The notes beneath the pieces were generated by a model. That model worked only from the letters and a program-made list of their open reading frames with translations. It ran no database searches and had not been told where the DNA came from. From Locusta migratoria (lineage: Eukaryota > Arthropoda > Insecta > Orthoptera > Acrididae), in assembly GCA_026315105.1 (NCBI GenBank), contig CM048755.1, positions 754,187,301 to 754,251,300 on the forward strand: 64,000 nucleotides of DNA. The letters are read 5' to 3'. Positions 50,461-61,990 of the stretch are shown piece by piece; positions within the stretch are counted from its first letter, which is position 1, and each line of letters opens with the position of its first letter. A program made the translations under genes and the position numbers.

Positions 50461-50569
50461 ATCAGCCAACATAAGGAATGGTGGTCTCATGACGGTGAAT
50501 GGTTTACCAAATAAATAGGGCCAGAACTTGTTAATAGCCCAGATAACAGTGAGACATTCATTCTCGGTT

Positions 50570-51155
50570 GTAGAGTAGTTTATCTCACACTTTCAGAGAA
50601 ACTCTTGTTGAATAGGCTACCACTTTTCAGCACCTTCCTGAATTTGTATAAGCACTGCTCCAATCACACAACCGCTACCGTCTGTGTGAAGTTTGGTCTC
50701 AGCATTCTTGTCGTATAAGGCTAGAACTGGTGAGGATGTTAGAGCCTCCTTAAGTGCCCAGAAAGCTCTTTCCTTCGTCTCATCCCAGTAAAACTTGGTG
50801 TCTCCCTGCAGAACTTCATGCAGTGGACGTGCCTTGTTACAAAACATTTTATGAAACGATGGTAGTGTGAGCACAGCCGGAGGAAACTTCTCACATCACG
50901 GATATGCTGAGGATTTGGAAATTCTGTGACTGCCCTTATTTTATCTGGATCCGGATGGACACCCATATCTGTTCACTAGGTGCTCCAACAACGAAGAGAC
51001 ACTTCTTTGGGTTGAGGCAGAGTCCTGCTGTCTGAACACACTTCAACACAGTTAACAGTTACCGGTAGCTTAGATGTTCCGCAAATATCCTTGAGAAAAC
51101 GACAATGTCATCTAGACAACAAAAACAGTCGTCCATTTAAGTTGTCCGTCATGCG
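50570..51155 (-). pseudogene. Gypsy-type RT second half and RNase H
   Basis: Blocks in order: FERMTDN, CLDDIVVFS (catalytic DD, with C for Y at the first place), AEHLS, LCLNPKKCLF, DPDKIRAVTEFPNPQHIRDV, SFLRLCSHYHRFIK, FYWDETKERAFWALKEALTS, then RNase H TKLHTDGSGCVIGAVLIQ and ECLTVIWAINKFW. The other half of the RT lies at 52480-52740, split off by the CR1-like LINE. Confidence 0.8.
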
Positions 51156-52475
51156 TTCGAATGTGGCATGACTTTGCTTTTATTACTCCAATATTCATGA
51201 AAGGCAATAGGAGGGATCCCCAAAATTACAGGCCTATCTCATTGACGTCGATTTGCAGTAGGATTTTGGAACATATACTTTGTTCGAATATTACGAAGTA
51301 CCTCGAAGAGAACGACCTATTAACCAATAGTCAACACGGATACAGAAAGTATCGCTCTTGCGAAACACAGCTTGCCCTTTATTCACATTAAATAAGTGCC
51401 ATCGACAAGGGATCTCAAATCGATTCCATATTTCTGGATTTCAGGAAGGCTTTTGACACTGTACCCCACAAGCGGCTTCTTATGAAGTTGCGTGCTTATG
51501 GAATATCTCCCCAATTGTGCGGTTGGATTCACGATTTCCTATCAGAAAGAACACAGTTCGTTGTAATTGACGGTAAGTCATCGAGTAAAACAGAAGTGAT
51601 ATCTGGCGTTCCACAGGGAAGCGTTATAGGTCCCCTACTCTTCCTCGTGTTTATAAACGATTTAGGAGACAAGCTGAATAGCTCCGTTAGACTGTTCGCG
51701 GATGATGATGTCGTTTATCGGTTAGTGAAGTCAACAGAGGATCAAAAGCAACTGCAAAGCGATTTAGACAAAATTTCTGCATGGTGCGAAAATTGGCAAT
51801 TGAAACTAATAAAGAAAAGTGTGAAGTAATACACATGACCACTAAAAGAAATCCGCTGAACTTCAATTACGCGATAAATCAGTCAAACCTTAAGGTCGTA
51901 GATTCTATCAAATACCTAGGAGTTACAATTACGAACAACTTTGACTGGAGAGAACACACAGAAAATATTGTGGAGAAGGCGAACCAAAGGTTACGTTTCA
52001 TCGGCAGAACGCTTCGAAGATGCACCAGCTCCACCAGAGAGACTGCCTACATCACACTTGTGCGTCCTCTCCTGGAGTACTGTTGCCCCTGTTGAGAAGG
52101 TTCAGAGAATGGCAGCTCGTTTTGTTTTATCGCGTTACGGGGGGGAAAGCGTCACAGAAATGTTGCACGAATTGGGGTGGAAATCATTAAAAGAAAGACG
52201 TTATTCATTGCGGCGTGATCTGTTTGCGAAGTTTCAATCACCGATTTTTAGTTCTGAATGTGAAAATATTTTGCTAGCACCCACCTACTTAGGGAGACAC
52301 GACCATCCCAATAAAATAAGAGAAATCAGATCGAAAACGGAACGATTTAGGTGTTCTTTCTTCCCGCGCGCTATTAGAGAATGGAACGGTAGAGAAAAGT
52401 TATGAAAGTGGTTAATGAACCCTCTGCCAGGCACTTAAATGTGATTTGCAGAGTATCTATGTAGTTGTAGATATT
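51156..52475 (+). pseudogene. CR1-like LINE RT inserted in the gypsy pol
   Basis: Blocks: GNRRDPQNYRPISLTSICSR, YRKYRSCETQLALYSH (then TAA), DSIFLDFRKAFDTVPHKRLL, VISGVPQGSVIGPLLFLVFI, VRLFADDDVVYRL (catalytic FADD), KCEVIHMTTKRN, IKYLGVTITNNFDWREHTEN, RFIGRTLRRCTSSTRETAYI, LLEYCCPC then a deletion, VEKVQRMAARFVLSRYG, LGWKSLKERRYSLRRDLFAK and SFFPRAIREWNGREK. The tail 'tttgcagagtatctatg' fits the family 3' end. At least one stop, one shift and one deletion. It lacks the endonuclease, so it is 5'-truncated. Confidence 0.88.
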
Positions 52476-52740
52476 ACACGTGACGACCTCTATGGATTCA
52501 GTCTTCTTCCCGTCACCTTCGTCAACCTCGATTTGCCAGTAATCTGTCTGCATGTCCATGGTTGAGAAGTACGTAGCTCCTTTCAAACAGTCTAATGTGT
52601 CGTCAATGTGCGGCAATGGGTAGACATCCTTGATTGTGATTATGTTCAGCCATCGATAGTCGACACAGAAACACCAGGTGCCATCCTCCTTCTTAACGAG
52701 GACCACCGGAGATGATCAGGGACTCTCTGAAGATTGAATA
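52476..52740 (-). pseudogene. Gypsy-type RT first half
   Basis: Minus strand: VLVKKEDGTWCFCVDYRWLN, IKDVYPLPHIDDTLDCLKGA and YFSTMDMQTDYWQIEVDEGD (first catalytic Asp region). It then runs into the LINE at 52475. Residues normally between here and FERMTDN (the PFGL.NAPA stretch) are missing, so target DNA was lost at the insertion. Confidence 0.8.
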
Positions 52741-53278
52741 ATGTTATTGTGAAACATCTTCTCCACTTCTTACTCCAGCTGCCGACACTGTACAAACGCT
52801 GACATTGTTTCTGTGTCAGACCGGACCCTATATGCAATACCATAGTAGTTTCCTCTAGTACATTGTCGGCAGTAACAGCAGACTATGAGACTTGGTCGAT
52901 GACATTGAGCTCACTGTCCTGGACTGATTCAGCTGTTCCAGCACACATTCATGTAGGAAAGAGTTGCGATTGCTCAGGAAAATTAGTGATCCAAAGTTCT
53001 CCTCGACCACCAGTAATGCTTATGATAGCTGCTGGTGTGTAGATTTCCTTCATTATACTGATTAGCTTTTTGCGATCGACAAGCACTTCACCATCTGACT
53101 GGTCATCTAGGCTGTTGACTGGAACTCTTCTCATAGTTAACGGCGAGATCTCAAGATTTTCGACAGCAAACAAGCTCCCAGGGAAGTCCATGTTGCATGT
53201 ACTCATCGGAACGGCTTTCTCAATTTGTAGCTCAGATCTTCCACAGTAAATGACAGCCTGGGATGCCTGAAGGAAGTC
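52741..53278 (-). pseudogene. Gypsy-type pol spacer between protease and RT
   Basis: Minus strand contains MSTCNMDFPGSLFAVENLEI and DRKKLISIMKEIYTPAAIIS, the kind of linker that follows the protease in insect gypsy elements. It is not a separate gene. A damaged block between 52741 and 52948 lacks clear motifs. Confidence 0.6.
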
Positions 53279-53698
53279 CTATCCGAGAATGGCGTTATGG
53301 CTACATTCTGTCAAAACGACAAATTCCATAGGCTGTATTCTGTTGTTGATAGTTATTCTTGCGACACACGTTCCTGCCAGCCGGACGTATTTTGCGTTTG
53401 TGACCCTCTGCACATTTGCTCTTGTATCGCATAACATTATCTTATTTAGTTTGCAGCGGTAGTCATTCGACAATACAGAGAAGGAAGCCCCTGAATCAAC
53501 TAGTGCCTGGCCAGGATGGTTGTCGATGATGATGATGTAAATGAGATTTCCCGACATCTTAGCGACTGTAGTCCATGGACGATTTTCATCTGCGGTGGCC
53601 TCACCTTCGTAGATAGTCACCTCGCCTAGTTTTCCTGAACATGAGGGATAGGCGAGTGGCTGGTACCTCTGTAAGGCGACGGTGCACGGCGGCGGCAT
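53279..53698 (-). pseudogene. Gypsy-type aspartic protease region
   Basis: Minus-strand frame with IIDNHPGQALVDSGASFSVL (DSG active-site motif), ANVQRVTNAKYVRLAGTCVA and MEFVVLTECSHNAILG, the second conserved flap/GDD-like end. The order and length fit a retroviral-type protease. The upstream part of this frame belongs to the gag C-terminus. Confidence 0.75.
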
Positions 53699-54590
53699 GT
53701 TGGAGAGTGACCACGTCCAGGATACGGCGATGGGCTTTGTCCCATAGGTCGAAAGTAATCATCTGCAGTTGACTGCCGTTGAAATGACTGCTCTACTGGT
53801 TTGCGTCTTGTGGCATAATTGTCAAATACTCGTCTTATCTTACTACAGTATCGTACGACATGTCTGGGAAGGCCATACAATGGTGTGTTGTCTTCACAGT
53901 TGCTGGAGGAGTTTGTTGTCGTCGTGTCGGTCGGTTCCTAAGCTGCCGTTTGACAGTTGCGGCGTAATTCATAGTAGGGCGAGCCTATTCTTCACATCAG
54001 GTGCAACTGGTGGGGCTGACAGGCACTAATGTTTGAAATACCTCTTCCTCAGCAGCGTCGGCTCCATGACACACAGGACTGACATCCATGGCCATAATAT
54101 GGTGCTTGGTGGTCCAACAGTCCCAGCTGCCATAAACTGTTGTAATTCTTCTCTTACACTTTGTCGTATGAGAGAAGCAATGTCATGTCGATCTTCCAAA
54201 ACGGCCATAGGGTCTACATTCGGGAGTCTGTCATACTTCTTTCGTCCAATCCTCCTCTGTTGCATCTCTTCAATTTTCTGGCACCATTGGATAAACTCTT
54301 GTCATCGAAACGTCTTTTAGCCAAAGAGCTTCATACATGTCTTCCACAATGTCCTTAACCAGGTGTGAAACTCTATTGGTCTCAGTCATATCCGGGTTAA
54401 CTACAAGACATTTACCCAAAACACTCTGTTATATACGCCTGTCTTGACTCACCATGTTGTTGGGCCCTGTTCTTAAATAGCTCTTCCGGTAAACGGACTT
54501 TCCGCTGGTGGTCTCCAAATGTCTTCTAAAGTTCTGTCTGGAATTTTTCCCAGCTATAACCTTCGTAGTTAACGGTAAAACTGATTGACA
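53626..54590 (-). pseudogene. Gypsy-type gag, 5'-truncated and broken
   Basis: From 54590 on the minus strand: YEGYSWEKFQTEL, KTFGDHQRKVRLPEELFKNR, QHGESRQAYIQSVLGKCLVV, VSHLVKDIVEDMYEALWLKD, MQQRRIGRKKYDRLPNVDPM, IRQSVREELQQFMAA, and a finger-like LPRHVVRYCSKIRRVFDNYA in which the first Cys pair is no longer clear. The N-terminus is cut where unrelated repeat sequence begins at 54591. Stops and shifts are frequent. Confidence 0.75.
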
Positions 54591-55055
54591 TGAACGGGAG
54601 GACCCCCCTCACTTTGGGTTCAGGGGTTAGAATAGGCCCGAGGTATACCTGCCTGTCATAAGAGGTGACTAAAATCAGTTTAGAACCTGTATGGAATTAT
54701 AGATAAGGTCTCCCTATTTTAAAATTTTTGAGAAGTGTGGGCCATTTGGGGAAGGTCATTTTACGTGGTGCACCATATATTTACTTTGCACAAAGATCTT
54801 ATGCACTCATTACGGAATAGATTTTATAGCCACCCTATACCTAGCAGCCTCATGTGATGCACTAGCTACAGCCATAGTGCTTTATCACCTGCTGCACCCA
54901 TTTTTGTAAGGATCTATAATGTGCGTGATATCCATAATAGTAGCCAGTACGTTGTGGGGTGGGCGGATCATCATGTACCCTCTTGGTCATAGCCTCTTAT
55001 TGCAATGTCGATGGCTGAGCTGCGAACTCCTCACGCATGCGAAGAGTCAGTGATG
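54591..55055 (+). repeat. I-clade LINE 5' UTR-like fragment
   Basis: 54600-54670 ('ggggttagaataggcccgag', 'cctgcctgtcataagaggtg') is a phrase I recall from 5' regions of insect I-group LINEs. 54955-55035 ('atcatgtaccctcttggtca', 'gatggctgagctgcgaactc') resembles 7330-7420 of the element at 6890. No ORF follows, so it would be a 3'-deleted fragment. Confidence 0.45.
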
Positions 55056-55354
55056 ATTAAACACTGTGCAAAAGTATACCTTTTGGCTTGTTTCTTGTTC
55101 CTGGTCCAAATTTATCTACTGTGTTGCTTTATCTTTCTATTTACCTACTATAGAATTGCAGTCCCGAACCGGACTTAAAGTTTTCTTTTCCTTTACTGTC
55201 TCAATAATTTGCATAGTGCCTTTTCTAATTGGCCCCTCTCCCTGCCCCTCACCACCTCGTCCCTCTGTCGCCCTGCTCCTCCACATCCTCACTTCATAGC
55301 CTCCTACATGGTGATAACTTTCATGGTCATCAGTGAAGTGTCATAAGTTGATTG
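55056..55354. other. Spacer without recognised gene
   Basis: The + ORF at 55066-55299 has no domain. Pyrimidine-rich near 55230-55290. Confidence 0.35.
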
Positions 55355-55435
55355 CTAGGTATCCTCCACCACGCACCGTCTGGAATCTTAGGTAGACGGT
55401 GATGTTCAGGTTAAGTGTGCCAAGTTTCACCGCGG
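55355..55435 (+). repeat. 'cccggcgttgcccg' repeat, internal fragment (copy 4)
   Basis: 'ggtatcctccaccacgcacc' and 'aggtagacggtgatgttc' match internal modules of copy 1 near 5637 and 5955. Only about 80 bp are present. Confidence 0.55.
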
Positions 55436-57074
55436 CTAGTCCTGTTATGAGCCCGACACCACCTGTGTGCGCGGAGGTCACAGGCAGCGAAACACTTTAT
55501 GGGAGACAGATCGAAAAGCCTCCCCAGTTCTTACTACCAACGCTGTCTCTTCCTGCGCCCGTTTCAGCGTCGCGCCAAATCTTTGATAGATTGACACGTC
55601 TATGGAAATCGATTAATAGTTGATATTACTGTCTCCTATTCCCGAGGTACATTGCAAGATTGTTCCCATGTACGTTCATTGTTGGGGTGCTATTCCGCTA
55701 TTGGAGAGCGTCAGCAACATTAATACGAGTTGGGTAGAGAAACATCGAGGGAGAACTCAAGTTTGTGTTGTGGCTGGTGACGGACTTTCGATATTCCATG
55801 CATTTGCATTATCTTTAAGTTTGTTTGGAGAAGCGACTGCCTGGTAAGGAGAAGGTCCCAGGGTCCAATCCGGGCCGTGGCTCAAATTTTAATTCAGTGC
55901 CTCGCCTCCTATTCAGTGAGTTGTCTTCACCGACTGGGCTAAAGATCTCGTGATTTTACTTTGGAAAACCAACAAGTTCTTTTCAAGCTTAAGGTTTATG
56001 TCCCAAAATATTTTATTCAATAGGAAGCCCTATTTTGAATCTAGTATTTGTAATGAAAACTTAATTTAATAAAGAGTAAAAGGAAATAAAATATGATGAT
56101 TTATTCGTGTCATGTGGTTGTTTATATCTAGGAGGATCATCTTTCTGCTTTTATAAACTTCACTCTCCACAGCATGTGAATAGTTTCCTGTTAAAGGAAA
56201 AGAGGAATATTTCCTCATTAATCTTATGTTAGTCCTTAACCATTTGAAATTTTCATGGACAATTTTGAACGATTTTTTTTCTACAAAAGAAGCAAATGAA
56301 GTGCAATATCAAGTACTGTTTCATGTATGTCGATTATATACTGTGTTTATGGACTGCTATCACTAGACAATTAGATACACCGTGAAACTGTGTACACATC
56401 TTCACATACTCTGCACACAAAAATTGTGTGCTCCATATATATTGGCTTCTCACATGTCTTATACCGATGATTCGTTTTCCTATCATTTTTCAATACATTC
56501 AGCTCACCTGAGATTTCTACCAGTTGATGTCGATAAGTTTCTCCAAGTTGATCAGAATTTCTCTTGCGAATTTCCCTTGGAAGACGTATATTAAGCTGTC
56601 TGCTGTGAAGACAATCGTTTATCTTATTCAGATCTAAATTACGATTGATACCTCAATGTTTCCTGCGTGGTTTTTCTCCAAAAAATAACTTCTCGCTGAC
56701 AAATCAAAAATGTTTCATCGACCATGAGGTCGTGTGTGACATACCCCAGCCATCTTCGTAAATATGTATATCCGTGAGGCTGGGTTGATTTGGATGATGA
56801 AAATTCGTCGATGTTAATCGAGATTGTTGTTAGTGGTAATCTTGAGGAAGACTCATTCTTAAATGCCTTGTTTTTCATTGTGGCGAGAGGTTTGGCCAGG
56901 CCGTACGCACTGTTGTCGGGGGGGGGGGGGGGGGGGGGGCGCCGTGTGTTGTTTCTCGTAGCAGAGCACCGCACGTGGAGGCACATCTCTAGCCCCCCCC
57001 CTCCCCCCCCTAGTGTTCTTTCTTCCACACTAACGATCAACCACTTAACAAGGCTTGCAGCAGTTATTTATTTA
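55436..57074. other. Spacer with tRNA-like relic and a 22-G run
   Basis: 55832-55905 has 'gcgactgcctggtaaggag' and a B-box-like 'cagggtccaatccggg', a probable tRNA-like relic. 56918-56939 is an uninterrupted G run, followed by C-rich tracts near 56993-57010. ORFs here are shadows or without domain. Confidence 0.4.
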
Positions 57075-57975
57075 TGACGACGATCTGGCCTTATCTACCC
57101 AGCATAGGACATTTGAAGATGTTGAAAGAAAATTTCCGTCTGCTCTCGACTAGCTGGGAAAGTATTATCAAGCTAACTGTCTGAAGCCAAACCGCAGTAA
57201 AACAGTAGACAGCGCTTTCCACTTCCGCAACAATCATGTCAACTACAGGTTAAAAGTGCCATGGCTAGGAACTCCTCATAGATCTACCCCTAAATACGTA
57301 GGGGTAACTCTTGACAGGAGTCTGATATTCAAGGAGCATTGTGACAGTGTCAGAATGAAGGTCGCAACTCAAAATGATATCCTGAAAAAGCTTACAGGCA
57401 CAAGCTGGGGAGCCAGCCAACATGTGCTGCGTACTTCGGCCCTAGTCTTATGCTAGTTGGCAGGAGAATATGCTTCCCCTGTGTGGTATCAGCCGTGCCA
57501 CTCCAAACAGGATGACATTGCTCTTCACCAAACTCAAGCCAAGTGAGAAGATCCAAGTTGTGGCAGGAATAGCACCATCAGACATCAGACGGACAGCAAC
57601 AGCAAACTTCGAAAGGAACGAAGTGAACACTGACAACAGACACTTCATGGGCATGAACCGTTCCTCAACACCTTCGCAAGAGTTTCATATCAAGAACCAC
57701 CTTTTTTAACGAAGTCAAAGGCAGTGGAGAGACTCCAACTTTGCCGGGAAAGAGCTCATGGAGATCACTCAATCGTCTTCGCGTGGGAATTGGCCGAAGT
57801 AAAGCTGCCATGTTAAAATGGGGCCTCTGTGACAGCGACAAGACACGCCCAGTGTCTGTGGAGCTGAGCAGACGATGAACCATCTTCTCCACTGCCCTGT
57901 TTACACCATCTCCTGAGGCTTCAGGAAGCCAATCAGCAGCGCACTTTGCTGAACAGTTAAATTTTATTTGACTAG
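57075..57975 (+). pseudogene. LINE RT second half and C-terminus (jockey/CR1-like)
   Basis: Begins at the catalytic motif (YDDDLALSTQHRTFEDVERK, where YADD is expected), then a TAG, KYYQANCLKPNRSKT, FHFRNNHVNYRLKVPWLGT, PKYVGVTLDRSLIFKEHCDS, NDILKKLTGTSWGASQHVLR, EYASPVWYQPCHSKQDDIAL, VAGIAPSDIRRTATANFERN and a decayed end with LNRLRVGIGRSKAAMLKWGL. It is a different subfamily from the copies at 24668 and 51156. The 3' end is probably near 57975. Confidence 0.8.
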
Positions 57976-59886
57976 TTGTCATCGTCATGCTAAGAAGAAG
58001 ATGCTGGGTTGATTTAAGTTTTTGTTACAAATGCTAGATTCACACTGTAAAGTCAACTTCTCAGTTGCTAAATGTACGTATGGTTTGTACTTGTCAGGGC
58101 TGGATTATGAGAGAGGCCTTGGGTTCCCACATGGACGAAAGGCCTCTACTTGGATTTTTAATGCATTTATAAAGTGCTGTTATGTGTAATAACATTTAAT
58201 GCACAGCACAGCTGACGTTATAGCACTAAACGTATTCCCTTAACTTTCCTACTGTACTTTCACAAAAAGTACTAGTAGTAGTATCGCAAAGGAGGTATCA
58301 GCGCAGTGAGAATCCACAGTCGACATCAGTGTCATCAGGGTCAGGTACCGTTACCCGCCAACCCTCCACCTTCGGACACTTGCGCTTCTGCTCATACTTA
58401 GAACAATGGCGGTCTTAAGGACGAATGACAAATAACAGGTAACTGTACATTGGACAATGCATTTTTGGGAACAATGACTGATAACATCAAACATGATATT
58501 CCAAATAACCCAAGACTTTGAAACTTGGCCTTCCATGAAGCCACTCCACTGCCGTGCCAGCCGCCAGGTCCACCCACCGCCACCAATAACCCCAATTAAT
58601 TTTTCTATTTTCTATGTCAATTAAATTGCGACAGCGTATATTTTTGCATTAACAATTTTCCAGAAAGAACATTTCGTTTTCTCTCAGAAATCGTCAGTGA
58701 GCAATAGCAGATACCATGCTGTTCGTAACTGTTCTTTAACAATTGTTTAAACGGTTACCTGTAGCGTGAAATATTTCAGACGGAACTATGTTTACATAAA
58801 ACAATTTCTGAAAAATATCATTTTCGGATTTATTTTGTGACATAATATCTCTGAGCAAAACTACATCTTGCTACACTCCATTAGGTTACCTAATCTGTAT
58901 ATAAACTGTGATAACCTTTGTTTGCATTAACAATTTCCAGAACAACATTTCGTTTTCTTGGAATCGGTACCGGAAGTTTAGGTAACATACATCGACCTTA
59001 ATTACAACTCATATAGAAAGCAAATTCGCTGTAATGTGTGCTGGTGTGTACTCTAAGTGCTGTATTACCTATATTACTATTTACGATTTCACCAACAAAT
59101 AATTGAAATATATGTGTATCTAGTGACATTCCTTTGGATAGTATTAGTTCATACCGGCAGCCATCCACTATAATCACACAACAACCAAGTCAACAGCAGA
59201 AGATATTTCGTTTGTAAAAAGGATACTGAAATTTACAGGAGAGAACACCGAAAATCGGTGGGTGAAATCACGACCTTAAACAAATTCTATCGATACATGC
59301 GATAGACACCATGGAAAAGGGTAATATATAACCACGAGCAACGCACGACCTAGAGGAGAAAACCATTTCAAAAGTAAAAACGCCTAACAGGAACGTGAAT
59401 ACAGCTCGATATCCTTTGTGCGCTCATCGAGGCACCTCGCATCAGTGCAACTAAACATTCGTACAAGACTGTCAGTATCCTCCAATCGTAGCTTGAACAT
59501 CTCTCGCGCCATACAAACTTATTTGGTGTGGAGCAGACTGTGTCGTGCGCTGCAGACACACTCTAATTTCTCGCACCAGTGTGTTGCATTTCATTTACAG
59601 AGGTAAAAATTTTGCGCTCATCAAACATATAAACGATCATATTCTAAACCTCAGATTCTTCCTGCTCTCACTTTAATAAAGTGTTTGCAGTAATCGCACA
59701 TGGAATAATCACACACAATCGAACTCAATTTTGCACTGTACCCAATCGCGATAGTATTAGACACTGCAAACAATTCCTTTTGCGACCAACACACTTTCTC
59801 ATACCCTAGTCTCTGTCGACTCTCTCGCTTATATCGTAAAATACGAGTACATAGTTGCCGAGGAATGAAAAAAAATTATTTTCAAA
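57976..59886. other. Spacer without recognised gene
   Basis: Contains a diverged direct repeat: 58640-58690 ('gcattaacaattttccag', 'aacatttcgttttct') and 58922-58965 ('gcattaacaatttccag', 'aacatttcgttttct'), about 280 bp apart. ORFs at 58351, 59368 and 59418 have no domain. Confidence 0.4.
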
Positions 59887-60072
59887 ATGTTCCCAGTCTT
59901 TAGAAAATTTATTGACAAGTTCAAACTTGCAAATACCGATGATCGAGCACTCCACAATATGGATAACATTGTTCTTTCGCTTACAGTACAACTGTGTACG
60001 TACAACGCAACAACTGCAAATGCTCTATCAGACCTATATGAGAATTATCGAGCTAACCAACCATTCATTTAG
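59887..60072 (+). CDS. Unrecognised 61-codon ORF
   Basis: Reads MFPVFRKFIDKFKLANTDDR then ALHNMDNIVLSLTVQLCTYN, with balanced, protein-like composition and amphipathic stretches, unlike most shadow ORFs here. It stops at 60070-60072. I do not recognise the family; it could be a fragment of an element or endogenous viral gene, or chance. Confidence 0.2.
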   Translation: MFPVFRKFIDKFKLANTDDRALHNMDNIVLSLTVQLCTYNATTANALSDLYENYRANQPFI

Positions 60073-60507
60073 ACAAATTCTCGAAAGTTTCATTTCAAGT
60101 GGGCCACAACATTATCACAGGACAAAATAACACTGCGAAATAACTACACCTACTTGTTTCATCATTAAGATCTATTTAATATATAATTGTTAATAGAAGA
60201 GTATGTTGCTTTTTGTAATATAGCTCAGCGTCTTGTTACTTCATATTTTCTTAGTTTTTTAGAGTTTGTGCACTTGTTCTTTTGACAAATCATTAATTTA
60301 AAAGAAAGATATGTGAGAACTTGAAGAGATTGAGTAGCCATCTGAAACTCAGCTGCAACCTTTTGACAGCCATTTCGAAGCAGTTACGTTTCTGTTAAAT
60401 ATCTTTTTTCGTAAGGCAAGTTAATCAATGGAATATGACATTTAGCGATTTTTATTTCAAGTCAGACAGGGCGACAGATTTCTGTGAGCTGCAACTAAGG
60501 TATTTGC
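60073..60507. other. Spacer without recognised gene
   Basis: AT-rich. Nothing recognised. Confidence 0.4.
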
Positions 60508-60660
60508 CAGAGGTGGACAGCGTTAACCATAAAGTTAACTTCATTCATCATTGACGCGTTACTTAAAAAGTTAACTTGGTTAAACGTTAAAGCGTCGACA
60601 ATTTAACGGAATATAACGTCAATCGTTAACTCGCAAATGTATTGTGAAGCCGTGAAATAT
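60508..60660. repeat. Possible hAT-type terminus with GTTAAC clusters
   Basis: Starts 'cagaggtggacagcgttaac', the kind of CAGxGGTGG end many hAT elements have, then repeated 'gttaac' hexamers on both strands to about 60635. The partner end was not found, so this is a one-ended candidate. Confidence 0.35.
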
Positions 60661-61439
60661 CGCCTTCAGTCTCTGAATTTATATTCGTGTGTTGTCGTAC
60701 CATTGAAATAAAGCAAATTAAGTAAGACATATTGCCCTACCTGATATAAGAAAAAAAAACTGAAACATTTAAAAAAAATTAATATTCATTGCTGCACCTC
60801 GTGATCTTGGTGCTGGAAAGAACTGAAGACTTGGGGATAAAGATAAAATATTACGTTGATGTGCATTAACCGATTACAAACTAATGGAAACTCCAGTCAC
60901 ATTCAGCACCGGTTGTCAATTCAATTTTTTTGCAGGTAGACACCTCGTAGAATTTGGTGAACCACTGGCTTGGAGTCCTGTTCAGCCAGCGAGCGATGCG
61001 TCAGGACGATCTCTGCTTACGAGTAACGGCTTCTCAAGTCCACCCCAGTGCCTACATTTGGTGACTAATACCATAGGAATCTGGAAGCACTCGCTTGGCG
61101 GCCAAGAGCAGTCTGCAGTGTGGCACTTAAACACAACAAAAATGTTTTACAAACTCACAAATTTTACTAAAATCGTCCAGTGAAAATTATTCCACAAAAC
61201 CGTCATACCAATGAACCTCTCTCGTTACTATTTCACAACTGTTATATAATAAACGAATGTACAATACAGTAACAACAAAAGTTAATTTTTTTCCCCTAAC
61301 CAATTCACATGACAGCATGCCCATTGTTGAACTAATGCGATCGAAACTAATGATTCAATTCGAAACACTTTTAAAAGTGGAAATCTCAAACTATATTAAA
61401 AAAGAAAAAAAATTACATTTACAAATATATCTCTGCGGG
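60661..61439. other. Spacer without recognised gene
   Basis: The + ORF at 60884-61183 has no domain. The long + ORF starting at 61257 crosses LINE and SINE sequence and is a shadow. Confidence 0.4.
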
Positions 61440-61990
61440 GCGGAGAGTTCATCGAACTACTTTTATGGCATTTCTCTACAGTTCCATTCTCTAATAGAGC
61501 AATGGAAAAAAGGAACATCTAAATCTTTCCGTTTTCGATCTGATATCCATTTATTCATCTCCCGATGTAGACGGATGTTAGCAAAATATGTTTGCATTCG
61601 GAAAAGAAAGTTGGTGAAAGAAACTGCACAAATAAACATGTCCACATCGAATAACGCTGTTGTTTTAATGCCGGCCGCGGTAGCCGAGGGGACTGAGGCG
61701 CTCCAGTCACGGTCTGCACGGCTATTACGGTCGGGGGTTCGAATCCCCCCTCGGGCATGGATATTTGTGCCGTCCTTAGTCTTAGCTAGTTCATAAGTAG
61801 TTTGTAAGCTTAGGGACTGCTGACCCCGTAGTTAAGTCCCATAAGTTCTACAAACATTTGAACATTTGTTCTTTTAATGTTTTCTACTCGAAAAGAGCTG
61901 CCCTTCTCTGAACGTTCTCTAAAAATCTCCAGTCAGTCCCTCCCGGTGAGGATCCCACTATGTACAGCACGTAGAAGTGTGGCATCTTCT
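61440..61990 (-). pseudogene. CR1-like LINE C-terminal fragment split by a SINE
   Basis: Minus strand, before the SINE: WRFLENVQRRAALF at about 61880-61960. After it: FSECKHILLTSVYIGRD, then FRCSFFPCSIREWNCREM at about 61463-61560 (approximate reading across shifts). These match the SECENILLAPTYLGR and SFFPRAIREWNGRE blocks of the copy at 51156. Short and broken. Confidence 0.7.
61671..61866 (+). mobile_element. tRNA-derived SINE with near-perfect 13-bp TSD
   Basis: Head 'ccggccgcggtagccgaggg', B box 'gggttcgaatccccc', 3' half 'gggactgctgaccccgtag'. Flanks: 'tgttgttttaatg' at 61658-61670 and 'tgttcttttaatg' at 61867-61879 (12 of 13 match). It is inserted in the CR1-like fragment 61440-61990. 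Confidence 0.92.

Noticed and set aside
61257..61796. 179-residue + strand ORF
   Set aside because: It runs antisense across a CR1-like fragment and then through a SINE; no domain, and the C-terminal part is the translated SINE head.
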